A stretch of DNA of 50,430 nucleotides, from positions 1 through 50,430 of the forward strand of contig CACYGX010000020.1 of the NCBI GenBank assembly GCA_902774055.1. The letters are read 5' to 3'. Made by a program: the position numbers and the translations under genes. Of this stretch, positions 26,187-33,486 are shown piece after piece; the stretch's first letter is position 1, and each line of letters begins with the position of its first letter. A model generated the notes under the pieces. The model was not told the DNA's origin and searched no databases. It saw nothing but the letters and a program-made list of their open reading frames with translations. The DNA is from an uncultured Bacteroidales bacterium (lineage in GTDB: Bacteria; Bacteroidota; Bacteroidia; Bacteroidales; Muribaculaceae).

Positions 26187-27226
26187 AAGTATTTGGTGAT
26201 GTGGGCGGTGTCGAAGTTGTTCATCTCGTTGATCATGTGGACCGAGGAGGCGATGATGGGGAAGGCGCAGAGGGCTCCCGTTCCCTCGCCGAGGCGCAGG
26301 CCAAGGTTGAGGATGGGGTTGGCGTGGACGATGTCAAGCATGCGACGGTGGCCGCTCTCGTCACCGCAATGGGTGAAAATCATGTAGTCTTGGGCAGCGG
26401 GGTAGAGTTGGATGGCGGCGATGGCGCAGGCGGTCATGATAAAGCCGTCAACCAGTACTACAAGATGCTCTTCGGCTCCACGTAGCATCGCGCCGATGGC
26501 CGTTACCATCTCAAAACCACCGAAATAGCGGATGGCGTTCTCGGTCGTGTGTTCCATCGTCTCATGGTAATGTTCCATCGCCCGGGCTAGTATTTCGCGC
26601 TTGTGTTGGATGCCGGGACTGTCAAGACCTGCTCCTGCACCGATGCACTCGTTGAGCGGTATGTTGCCGAACAGACTCATCCAAATGCTTGACGGCGAGG
26701 TGTTGGCAATGCCCATTTCGCCAATGCACAGCACTTGGCATCCCTCGGCGATGCAGTCATCCACCAGGTCGCAGCCCGTTTGGATGGCGCGGTCAAACTC
26801 CTCCTCGCTCATGGCGGGCTCATACAGGAAATTGCGGGTTCCACGGGCAATCTTGCGGTCGATGATGCCCTCAATAGGGGTTAAGTCATAATCCACACCT
26901 GTGTCCACGATGCGCAATTTGAAGCCGTGTTGTCGGCAGAACATATTCACGCCACCACCGCCACGGGTGAAGTTGATCATCTGTTGCCAAGTGACCTCGC
27001 GTGGTGACACGCTCACCCCCTCGCGCTCAATGCCGTGGTCACCGCCCAGCAGCAGGTGGCAGGGATGGTTCAGACTGGGTGTCAAGGTTTGCTGGATGAG
27101 GCAAATCTGCAAGGCCAGTTCCTCCAGACGGCCCAGCGAGCCTTTGGGTTTATTCAGGTGGTCGATTTTTTGCTGGATGCTCTGTTCCAGCGACTTGTTG
27201 GTGTGTTGTATGTTGAATTTTCTCAT
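26183..27226 (-). CDS. cobT: Nicotinate-nucleotide-dimethylbenzimidazole phosphoribosyltransferase (CobT)
   Basis: Activates the lower ligand base as its alpha-riboside phosphate. The 347-aa protein has NKPKGSLGRLEELA (25-38), LLGGDHGIEREGVS and the catalytic Glu314 in LRLGEGTGALCAFPI. It is the last gene of the cobS-cobC-cobU-cobT unit, preceded by a mosaic repeat that ends 12 bp before its ATG. Confidence 0.96.
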   Translation of the reverse strand: MRKFNIQHTNKSLEQSIQQKIDHLNKPKGSLGRLEELALQICLIQQTLTPSLNHPCHLLLGGDHGIEREGVSVSPREVTWQQMINFTRGGGGVNMFCRQHGFKLRIVDTGVDYDLTPIEGIIDRKIARGTRNFLYEPAMSEEEFDRAIQTGCDLVDDCIAEGCQVLCIGEMGIANTSPSSIWMSLFGNIPLNECIGAGAGLDSPGIQHKREILARAMEHYHETMEHTTENAIRYFGGFEMVTAIGAMLRGAEEHLVVLVDGFIMTACAIAAIQLYPAAQDYMIFTHCGDESGHRRMLDIVHANPILNLGLRLGEGTGALCAFPIIASSVHMINEMNNFDTAHITKYF

Positions 27227-27238
27227 TTTCTTTAGTTT

Positions 27239-27320
27239 CTAGATAGTCTAGATAGTCTAGATTCTCTAGATGATCTAGAACTATTCTCTATTAACTATTA
27301 ACTCTTAACTCTTAACTGTT
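27239..27320 (-). repeat. Intercistronic mosaic repeat: five CTAGA units plus AGTTAAT/AGTTAAG units
   Basis: CTAGA occurs at 27239, 27248, 27257, 27266 and 27275, strictly 9 bp apart. It is followed towards cobU by period-7 units (AGTTAATAGTTAATAG on the - strand, then AGTTAAGAGTTAAG). In the direction of transcription the order is AGTTAA units, CTAGA units, A-rich leader, ATG of cobT, the same order as before cbiB. The AGTTAAG units encode the last residues (VKS) and the stop of cobU. Confidence 0.85.
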
Positions 27321-27814
27321 ACCGGGATTCCTGAGACCATGAGGATGACTTCGTCAGCACGGCTGGCGATGTACTGGTTCATCCAGCCTTGCAGGTCGGT
27401 GAACCGCCGTTGCACGGCATCCACACTCACGCCCCCGCTGCCAATTTCGTTGGTCACAAAGATGTAAGTGCCATCGTGGGCAGTAAACTGGTCAAACTCA
27501 CGTTTAACAGCCTCCAACGTGTTGTCAACATCTTGATTTTCGAAAAAGAAATTGGTCAACCACAGCGTCACGCAGTCGATGACAGCCACACGACCCGTTA
27601 GGTCGTGGCGGCTCAGGTATTTTTCTTCTTCGATGTTGGTCCACTGCGGGCCACGGCGCTCCTGATGGCGGCGTACCCGCTCGCGGAACTCTTCGTCCCA
27701 AACATGTGCTGTGGCCACATACACGGGGCCGTCGGCAAGGCTCAATGCCAATTCCTCGGCATAGCGGCTCTTGCCCGAACGTTGTCCACCTGTTATTAGA
27801 ATGATTTTACTCAT
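27305..27814 (-). CDS. cobU: Adenosylcobinamide kinase/guanylyltransferase (CobU/CobP)
   Basis: Phosphorylates adenosylcobinamide and transfers GMP to it. The 169-aa protein has Walker A GGQRSGKS (9-16) and the guanylylated histidine His50 in RVRRHQERRGPQW, a family hallmark. FVTNEIGSGGVSVD follows near residue 120. The C-terminal VKS and stop are repeat-encoded. A REP-like unit lies in the 47-bp gap to cobC. Confidence 0.95.
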   Translation of the reverse strand: MSKIILITGGQRSGKSRYAEELALSLADGPVYVATAHVWDEEFRERVRRHQERRGPQWTNIEEEKYLSRHDLTGRVAVIDCVTLWLTNFFFENQDVDNTLEAVKREFDQFTAHDGTYIFVTNEIGSGGVSVDAVQRRFTDLQGWMNQYIASRADEVILMVSGIPVTVKS

Positions 27815-27832
27815 TAGGTCCTATCTGTTTGA

Positions 27833-27855
27833 CGCCCACGCCAAGGCGAGGCCCT
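27833..27855. repeat. Single REP-like palindrome in the cobC-cobU junction
   Basis: GCCCACGCCAAGGCGAGGCCC matches the core of the REP-like family seen at 12502, 12618, 14906, 14987 and 18052, with one flanking change. It lies inside a transcribed operon and would form a GC-rich stem in the mRNA between cobC and cobU. Confidence 0.75.
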
Positions 27856-27861
27856 TCATTT

Positions 27862-28392
27862 CTACATCTTAATCGTAATATAATCCCCGTAATCAGGGAG
27901 ATTTCTCCAGGCATTGTCCCAGGAATATAATCCGCCGTGGATACCGGCGCTGATGAGCACTCCCGCGTGGGCAAAGATGGCCACGCGCTGGTAGGGCTTG
28001 CCTTTGAGTTCGTCAAGAAAGGCCGCCACGCGCTGGTACTGTTGCTGGAAACTCTCGCCACCTGTCGTGGGCTGGTATAAGTAATCGTCATACCATTCCT
28101 GCAGGTGCGGGTCTTGGATCTCGTCATAGAGCTGCATTTCCCACTCGCCCATGTTCATCTCCAGCAGACGGTCATCGGTCTCGGCATCTGGATAGCCACA
28201 ATAGGCGGCTAATTTGCGGGCACGCGTCAAGGGCGACGAGAACACCTTGTCAAACGGCAGAAACCGCTCGAGCGACTGGCGTGTCAACTCAGCCTCTTGC
28301 TCAAAGGTGTCGCGCACGGGCACATCGGTCTGGCCGTAGCACGTCCCCTTGGGCACATCGACGCTAGTATGTCTTATCAAAATAATTTCCAT
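27862..28392 (-). CDS. cobC: Alpha-ribazole phosphatase (CobC), histidine phosphatase family
   Basis: Removes the phosphate from alpha-ribazole phosphate or adenosylcobalamin phosphate. The 176-aa protein has the phosphohistidine motif LIRHTSVD (Arg7, His8), the acid in NMGEWE and the second histidine His142 in FAHAGVL. It is preceded on the - strand by a mosaic repeat ending in AACTAAGGACTAAAAACTAA directly before the ATG. Confidence 0.92.
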   Translation of the reverse strand: MEIILIRHTSVDVPKGTCYGQTDVPVRDTFEQEAELTRQSLERFLPFDKVFSSPLTRARKLAAYCGYPDAETDDRLLEMNMGEWEMQLYDEIQDPHLQEWYDDYLYQPTTGGESFQQQYQRVAAFLDELKGKPYQRVAIFAHAGVLISAGIHGGLYSWDNAWRNLPDYGDYITIKM

Positions 28393-28394
28393 TT

Positions 28395-28475
28395 AGTTTT
28401 TAGTCCTTAGTTTCTAGATATTCTAGATATTCTAGATATTCTAGATATTCTAGATCATCTAGAACTATTAACTAT
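28395..28475 (-). repeat. Intercistronic mosaic repeat with all three modules
   Basis: Reading with transcription from cobS to cobC there are AATAGTTAATAGTT units, then six CTAGA units spaced exactly 9 bp (plus-strand CTAG at 28414, 28423, 28432, 28441, 28450 and 28459), then AACTAAGGACTAAAAACTAA ending directly before the cobC ATG. The module begins right at the cobS stop. Confidence 0.88.
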
Positions 28476-29261
28476 TCAGTAAATCCTTTGATAGCAGGCG
28501 ACAAGATATACAGCCAGTTCTACCAGCAGACACACGGCACCGCAGCAGTCACCTGTGTAGCCGTTAATCTTGCGCAAGATGAGCAGATACAGGAAATACA
28601 TCACTAGAGCTGGGATGAAAATGACCGTGTACCAGGAGGTGCCCGTCAACCAAATCATCAGCGCCATCGGCAACAGACCTTGCACCGTCAGACTCAATCC
28701 GGCAGCCATCGTGGGTTTGCGGTAGATGGTTTTGTTCTTGGCTTCCTCCTCGCGACGTGCGTAGGGGAGCATATTGACCAGTTGGCTTGTTACCATCTTG
28801 GAGAACGGGTCGGCAGCCAGAATGGTGAGTGCCGCCACGGTCACTGGCATGCTGTAGAGCGAGGTACCTAGCAGCAGCATGTAGATGATAAGCCCCAGCA
28901 CGCCATAGGTGCCAATGTGGGAATCCTTCATGATGGCGAGGATGCGCTCACGATCGCCCCCGCCGCCAAAGCCGTCTAGAAAGTCGGCCAGGCCGTCCTC
29001 ATGCAGCGCTCCGGTAATCAGCAACCGCACACCAATCGCGACAATTACGGCCACGGCATGAGGCAATATCATACTGCCGAAGTAGAGTGTCGCTGCCATC
29101 GCGCCACCTGTGAGCCAACCTGTCAATGGCCAAAACTCAACGACTGTTTTGTAACTTGCCTGCGGGGGTTGATAAATGCGCCAAAAAGGCAGTCGCGTGA
29201 AGAAAATCAACGCTGCCCAAATGCTGTCATACCACCGTGTTTTTACTGCTGTTTCTTCCAT
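28476..29261 (-). CDS. cobS: Adenosylcobinamide-GDP ribazoletransferase (cobalamin synthase CobS)
   Basis: A membrane enzyme joining adenosylcobinamide-GDP to alpha-ribazole. At 261 aa it has the signature GALHEDGLADFLDGFGGGGDRERIL (residues 85-109, acidic metal-binding) and about six transmembrane helices. I place the start at the ATG whose complement is 29259-29261 (MEETAVKTRWYDS). A promoter -7 element, TACCTTTG, lies only 4 bp before it, so the longer frame to 29285 would begin upstream of transcription. Confidence 0.94.
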   Translation of the reverse strand: MEETAVKTRWYDSIWAALIFFTRLPFWRIYQPPQASYKTVVEFWPLTGWLTGGAMAATLYFGSMILPHAVAVIVAIGVRLLITGALHEDGLADFLDGFGGGGDRERILAIMKDSHIGTYGVLGLIIYMLLLGTSLYSMPVTVAALTILAADPFSKMVTSQLVNMLPYARREEEAKNKTIYRKPTMAAGLSLTVQGLLPMALMIWLTGTSWYTVIFIPALVMYFLYLLILRKINGYTGDCCGAVCLLVELAVYLVACYQRIY

Positions 29262-29265
29262 AGTG

Positions 29266-29273
29266 CAAAGGTA
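29266..29273 (-). promoter_or_regulatory. Bacteroidota -7 promoter element for cobS-cobC-cobU-cobT, leaderless transcript
   Basis: The - strand reads TACCTTTGCACTATGG: the -7 hexamer region is 4 bp before the cobS ATG. With the usual 5-8 nt from -7 to the start of transcription, the mRNA begins at or next to the ATG. Confidence 0.65.
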
Positions 29274-29317
29274 CAAAATATTCATTGTACACGGCTTTCT
29301 ATTCCCTAAAAAAGTAG

Positions 29318-29325
29318 TACCTTTG
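29318..29325 (+). promoter_or_regulatory. Bacteroidota promoter for btuF-btuC (-33/-7)
   Basis: TACCTTTG at 29318-29325 with a -33-like TTTC at 29296-29299, 18 bp apart. The leader to ATG 29339 is only about 7-8 nt. It is divergent from the cobS promoter 45 bp away. No riboswitch is present. Confidence 0.65.
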
Positions 29326-29338
29326 TAGCATAAATCAG

Positions 29339-30451
29339 ATGAACAAAGAAATGAAGAAATTATTTGGATTTATCGCAGTTTTAGTGTTGTTTTGCGCCTG
29401 CTCTTCGCAGGGCGACAAACAGTCGAAATCGGACACCGATTCGATGGAAGAAGTGACCGTAAAGTATGCCACTGGATTTAGCGTCAGAGACTCTGCCGAC
29501 ATTCGACTGGTTGACGTGGGTAAAAAAGACCATTTTGCACTTGTGCATGATGCTGATGTGGCAGTTCCCGAGGGCTATGTCAAGGTCAAGGTGCCCATCG
29601 AGCGCACCATCTGCATGACCTCGCTGCAACTGTCCAATTTTACCATCCTTGATGCCCACGATGTGGTCAAGGGTATCACCAGTACCAAGAACCTCTTTAA
29701 TGAAGACATCAAAGCGCGTGTCAAAGACGGTCGCATCGTCAAAATCGGCATGGAGGGTGAATTTGACCCCGAGGTAGTTATGGCGGCCAATCCTGATGTT
29801 ATCTTCATTTCGCCGTCCAAGCGCGGCGGCTACGATGCCATCAAGGAAATTGGCATCACGCTGGTACCCCATCTGGGCTATAAGGAACTTGACCCGCTGG
29901 GACAAGCAGAATGGATCAAGTTCATCGGCATGCTCATCGGTAAGGAGAAAGAAGCCGCTGAGATTTTTGCCGGCATCGAGAGCCGTTACAACGAGTTGAA
30001 AGAGAAGGCTGCCAAGGTCGAGCAGCGTCCCACCGTCACCAGCGGCGAGATGCACTACGGCAATTGGCATGCCGTGGGCGGCAAGAACTATCTGGCGCAG
30101 ATCTTCCGTGATGCAGGTGCTGACTATGTCATCAACGATGACGAGACCTCGGGCGAAGACCTGGAGTTTGAAAAGATGTATGCCCTGTCGGCCAATGCCG
30201 ACTACTGGCGCATCCTCAACAGTTACCAGGGTGATTTCTCCTATGAGGCTCTCAAGGCCAGTGAGCCCCGCAACGAGATGTTCAAGGCCTTCAAGGAGAA
30301 AAAAGTCATCTACTGCAACATGAAGCAGACGCCCTATTACGAGATAGCTCCCGTCAAGCCTGACGTGCTGCTGAAGGACTTTGTCGCCATCTTCCATCCC
30401 GAGTTGGTCGAGAAAGACTACCAGCCCACCTTCTACTACCTGCTGCAATAA
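29339..30451 (+). CDS. btuF: Corrinoid/iron-siderophore ABC transporter substrate-binding lipoprotein (BtuF-like)
   Basis: A 370-aa lipoprotein with signal and lipobox LVLFCACS (lipid Cys20). It has a class III substrate-binding fold: first lobe RTICMTSLQLSNFTILDAHDVVKGI, then FDPEVVMAANPDVIFIS, a long linking helix near residue 210 and second lobe GEMHYGNWHAVGGKNYLAQIFRDAGADYV. The neighbours are all cobalamin genes, so corrinoid binding is the best reading. Siderophore or haem binding cannot be excluded by sequence. ATG 29339 sits just after a strong promoter. Confidence 0.85.
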   Translation: MNKEMKKLFGFIAVLVLFCACSSQGDKQSKSDTDSMEEVTVKYATGFSVRDSADIRLVDVGKKDHFALVHDADVAVPEGYVKVKVPIERTICMTSLQLSNFTILDAHDVVKGITSTKNLFNEDIKARVKDGRIVKIGMEGEFDPEVVMAANPDVIFISPSKRGGYDAIKEIGITLVPHLGYKELDPLGQAEWIKFIGMLIGKEKEAAEIFAGIESRYNELKEKAAKVEQRPTVTSGEMHYGNWHAVGGKNYLAQIFRDAGADYVINDDETSGEDLEFEKMYALSANADYWRILNSYQGDFSYEALKASEPRNEMFKAFKEKKVIYCNMKQTPYYEIAPVKPDVLLKDFVAIFHPELVEKDYQPTFYYLLQ

Positions 30452-30456
30452 TAATT

Positions 30457-30524
30457 CTAGACCATCTAGATTAACTAGACTATCTAGAGTATCTAGAGTA
30501 TCTAGACTATCTAGAGTATCTAGC
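30457..30524 (+). repeat. Intercistronic CTAGA array, eight units
   Basis: CTAG occurs at 30457, 30466, 30475, 30484, 30493, 30502, 30511 and 30520, exactly 9 bp apart, with variable bases in between. It starts 5 bp after the btuF stop and is followed by CAACTAAAGAAAA and the btuC ATG at 30537. It is the longest array of this type in the window. Confidence 0.88.
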
Positions 30525-30536
30525 AACTAAAGAAAA

Positions 30537-31568
30537 ATGAGACGAACGCTGCCCTTGATGTTGGCCCTCTTGGTGGCAATTGTCGTGATGGTGATTGTCA
30601 ACCTGTTCATCGGTTCTGTTAAGATACCGGTGGGCGACATTTGCCGTATCCTTGTCGGCCAGGGCAGTGAGTCTGAAATTTGGACCAATATCATCCTCAG
30701 TTCCCGCCTGCCACAGGTTCTCACCGCCATCGTGGCGGGTGCTGGCCTTGCCGTGAGCGGCTTGATGATGCAGACCATCTTCCACAATCCGCTGGCGGGA
30801 CCTTCCATCTTGGGTATATCCAACGGTGCCAGCCTGGGCGTCGCTTTTGTCGTGCTGCTGTCGGGACAACTGGGCGGTGTGGCGTTGAGTTCGCTGGGAT
30901 ATCTGGGTGATGCGGCCGTCTCGGTCGCCGCCATCATCGGGGCCATTGCCGTGATGATGCTCATCGTGTGGATTTCGGGCAAGGTGCGTGGTAACGTCAC
31001 CCTGCTGATTATCGGTGTGATGATTGGTTATCTGGCTACCGCCATCATCGGCGTGCTCAAGTTCCTCAGCCCCGAGGAAGATGTCAAGGCCTTTGTAGTA
31101 TGGGGACTTGGCTCGTTCTCACGTGTGTCGGGTGATCAAATGATACTTTTTGTCGTGCTCATGTGCATCTTGCTGCCCTTGAGTTTCCTGTTGGTAAAGC
31201 CCTTGAATGCCATGTTGCTTGGCGACCGTTATGCAGCCAACTTGGGCGTCAACGTCAAGCGCGCCCGCACATGGATCATCATCTGCTCGGGTACCTTGGT
31301 GGCTATTGTTACTGCCTATTGCGGCCCTATCATGTTCATTGGTATGGCCGTGTCCCATTTGGCCCGCGGCATCTTCCGAACCAGCGACCACTGGAAGCTG
31401 ATGCCCGCCACCGCCCTGTGTGGCGCAGCCTTAGCCCTCATTTGTAATCTGATTGCCCGCGCTCCCGGCTTCGAGGGGGCCATGCCTGTTAATAGCGTCA
31501 CCGCCCTCATCGGGGCCCCCATCATCATCTACGTCCTCTACCGCCGACGCAAAACCTCCTACGAGTAA
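30537..31568 (+). CDS. btuC: FecCD-family ABC transporter permease (BtuC-like)
   Basis: A 343-aa inner-membrane permease of the iron/B12 uptake family, with about ten hydrophobic helices. The FecCD signatures SRLPQVLTAIVAGAGLAVSGLMMQTIFHNPLAGPSILGISNGASLG (residues 54-99) and FIGMAVSHLARGIFRTSDHWKLMPATAL are clear. It would pair with btuF. The ATP-binding subunit that normally follows is absent: the next gene is convergent. Confidence 0.93.
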   Translation: MRRTLPLMLALLVAIVVMVIVNLFIGSVKIPVGDICRILVGQGSESEIWTNIILSSRLPQVLTAIVAGAGLAVSGLMMQTIFHNPLAGPSILGISNGASLGVAFVVLLSGQLGGVALSSLGYLGDAAVSVAAIIGAIAVMMLIVWISGKVRGNVTLLIIGVMIGYLATAIIGVLKFLSPEEDVKAFVVWGLGSFSRVSGDQMILFVVLMCILLPLSFLLVKPLNAMLLGDRYAANLGVNVKRARTWIIICSGTLVAIVTAYCGPIMFIGMAVSHLARGIFRTSDHWKLMPATALCGAALALICNLIARAPGFEGAMPVNSVTALIGAPIIIYVLYRRRKTSYE

Positions 31569-31574
31569 TTTTTT

Positions 31575-31659
31575 CAAACAACACGAACAACAAATATATT
31601 TAACAACATCAACAACAGATATGTTGTGGTTAGTTGTTTTTTGTTGTTATTGTTGTTTG
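31575..31659. repeat. AAC/GTT low-complexity inverted repeat between convergent btuC and cbiJ-cbiD
   Basis: It opens with CAAACAACACGAACAACAAA, continues with AACAACATCAACAACA, then TGTTGTGGTTAGTTG and ends GTTGTTATTGTTGTTTG. The arms can fold into a long imperfect hairpin and could terminate both convergent transcripts. Its right end runs into the coding region of cbiJ-cbiD, whose last residues FKQQ and stop are written by the repeat. A matching element is at 11292-11374. Confidence 0.8.
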
Positions 31660-33404
31660 AAGATGGTGCCGGTGTCGGTGATTAGAAGGATGGTGAGTTG
31701 GCCGTTTGGGAGTAGGGGAGCGCAGTGTCGGGTGCAGTGGTTGATAACGACGGAGGCGAAGTCTTGCAATTTGTTGGTGGGAATTCTGTCCCATAGTTCT
31801 CGGGCGAGGGTGAGGTCGTTGATGTCGATATTGATGCCTGCCTCGTTGAGCATGGTTGTCACGAAGTCTTTGTCCATCGTGGTGCGGCGGCTGTGGGTGT
31901 CGAGGTTGCCTGCCGCGAGCTTGACTGCCTTGCCCAGCATCACGCCAAGGGTAACATTCTTGATGTCGAGTTCATGAGCGATGCCCAGAGTCTCGCCGAT
32001 GTAATTACCATATTCCACAAAAGCTTGTTGCGGCATGCCAGTGTATTGTGCTTTTACATAGCGCTCACTCTTGCCGCCGCTGTTGATGACCACGCGGTCG
32101 CTCCCCGATGCCTTAGCCACCTGCATGCACTTGCGGATGCTGCTGATGAAAGCTTCCTCGCTAAAAGGCTTGACGATGCCCGAAACACCGATGATGCTGA
32201 TGCCGCCTTCAATGCCTAGCCTTGGGTTGAAGGTGCGGCGGGCGATCTCGGCCCCTTGCGGCACACTGATGGTGATGCGCACGTTTTCATGGATATTGTC
32301 GCGCATCATCTGGCGCGGGGACTTGTTGATGGCGGGCTCGCCTGGGGGATAGTCAAAGCCTGGCACTGTGAATCTGCCGACACCTTCACCACCGACTATC
32401 TCGAATTGGTCGCTGGGCTCAACACTGGCTCTAATCTCTATGCCGTTGGTCACATCGGGGTCATCACCTGCCTGCTTGAATACTGAGGCATAACCGTTAC
32501 CGTATGTCACTTCGACGTCAATCGTTTCACCATCGGGTAAGATGACGGGTACAGCAGTTGGCTCTTCTCCTGTCAATAACCGATGTGTCGCGGCGATAGC
32601 AGCCGCTGTCGCGTAGGTGCCAGTTGTCAAACCACTGTGCAGCGGATAAAACTCAGGCAACAGTTTTTCCACCATACGTCGCAGACCATGAGGCCCATTG
32701 ACGCGTAGGACGGTCACACCGTCAGCCGACGGATATTCAGGTCGCTCAACAACAAAGACTTTGACTCCCGCTTGCCGTGCCGCATAGACTTTCTCATAGA
32801 AACCGCCACTCGTTCCGCTCTCCTTGGTGATGATGGCTTGAGGGCGCAGTCGCTCAATCAAGGAGGTGGTGTCATCTTTCTCGTAGTAAACGAGGCGGTC
32901 GGTGGGAAAGCCTGCTTTTTGTGCCCCTGCCAGTGATTCTTCACGGTTCAATATTCTGAACCAGCAATCATGGTCCTGCCAATAGGACTGCAATCGGCTG
33001 ATCGTGTTGACACCAGTGAGAGCCAACAGGCGATGAATGTCATTTGCTCTTAGTTGGCTGATGGCGTCATCATAGTCCTTACACCAGACGAAATCCTCGT
33101 CATGGGGTGGATAGATGCGGTCGTAGCGAATGACAGGTACCCTGATTTGTTTTGCGAGGTCGATGACATTGCGGTGCAGATTCACGGCAAACGGATGAGC
33201 CGCGTCAACGATGAGGCGAATGTTGTGTTCATGGCAAAAAGCGACCATCTCAGGTACCTCCATCGCGCCCGTGACGTGCTGGCCATGAACGAGCTGGATG
33301 TCCTGCGTATCGCTACGGGTGGAATAACAGTAGGTGGCGCCCGATTCTTCGAGCACCTTAGCCGCCATGCGGCCCTCAGTCGTTCCACCAAACACCAGTA
33401 TCAT
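31647..33404 (-). CDS. cbiJ-cbiD: Fusion of cobalt-precorrin-6A reductase (CbiJ) and cobalt-precorrin-5B C1-methyltransferase (CbiD)
   Basis: 585 aa with two enzymes. Residues 1-225 are CbiJ/CobK: N-terminal VFGGTTEGRMAAKVLEESG, then LIVDAAHPFAVNLHRN and ITKESGTSGGFYEKV. Residues about 255-585 are CbiD: LHSGLTTGTYATAAAIAATH, ISVPQGAEIARRTFNPRLGIEGGISIIG and DRVVINSGGKSERYVK. CbiD methylates C1 and CbiJ reduces the next intermediate, so the fusion joins consecutive steps of the anaerobic route. It is the distal gene of the riboswitch-led operon. Confidence 0.95.
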   Translation of the reverse strand: MILVFGGTTEGRMAAKVLEESGATYCYSTRSDTQDIQLVHGQHVTGAMEVPEMVAFCHEHNIRLIVDAAHPFAVNLHRNVIDLAKQIRVPVIRYDRIYPPHDEDFVWCKDYDDAISQLRANDIHRLLALTGVNTISRLQSYWQDHDCWFRILNREESLAGAQKAGFPTDRLVYYEKDDTTSLIERLRPQAIITKESGTSGGFYEKVYAARQAGVKVFVVERPEYPSADGVTVLRVNGPHGLRRMVEKLLPEFYPLHSGLTTGTYATAAAIAATHRLLTGEEPTAVPVILPDGETIDVEVTYGNGYASVFKQAGDDPDVTNGIEIRASVEPSDQFEIVGGEGVGRFTVPGFDYPPGEPAINKSPRQMMRDNIHENVRITISVPQGAEIARRTFNPRLGIEGGISIIGVSGIVKPFSEEAFISSIRKCMQVAKASGSDRVVINSGGKSERYVKAQYTGMPQQAFVEYGNYIGETLGIAHELDIKNVTLGVMLGKAVKLAAGNLDTHSRRTTMDKDFVTTMLNEAGINIDINDLTLARELWDRIPTNKLQDFASVVINHCTRHCAPLLPNGQLTILLITDTGTIFKQQ

Positions 33405-33416
33405 TTTTTAGTTTTT

Positions 33417-33486
33417 AGTCCTTGGTCCTTAGTCCTTAGTTATTTATAGAGCCTGGATAGCAACTAAGGACTAAGGACTTGGGACT
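33417..33486 (-). repeat. Intercistronic GGACTAA repeat folding into a 17-bp hairpin
   Basis: On the - strand, CCTTAGTCCTTAGTT-type units are followed after a 20-nt loop by AACTAAGGACTAAGGACC. The inner 17 bp pair perfectly and the outer parts imperfectly. Further ACTAAAAACTAAAAA units lead up to the cbiJ-cbiD ATG at 33404. The TAG stop of cbiG-cbiF (33485-33487) lies inside the repeat. Confidence 0.85.

Noticed and set aside
25216-30524. CTAGA arrays as a CRISPR
   Set aside because: Units are 9 bp with no unique spacers of 25-40 bp, and there are no cas genes.
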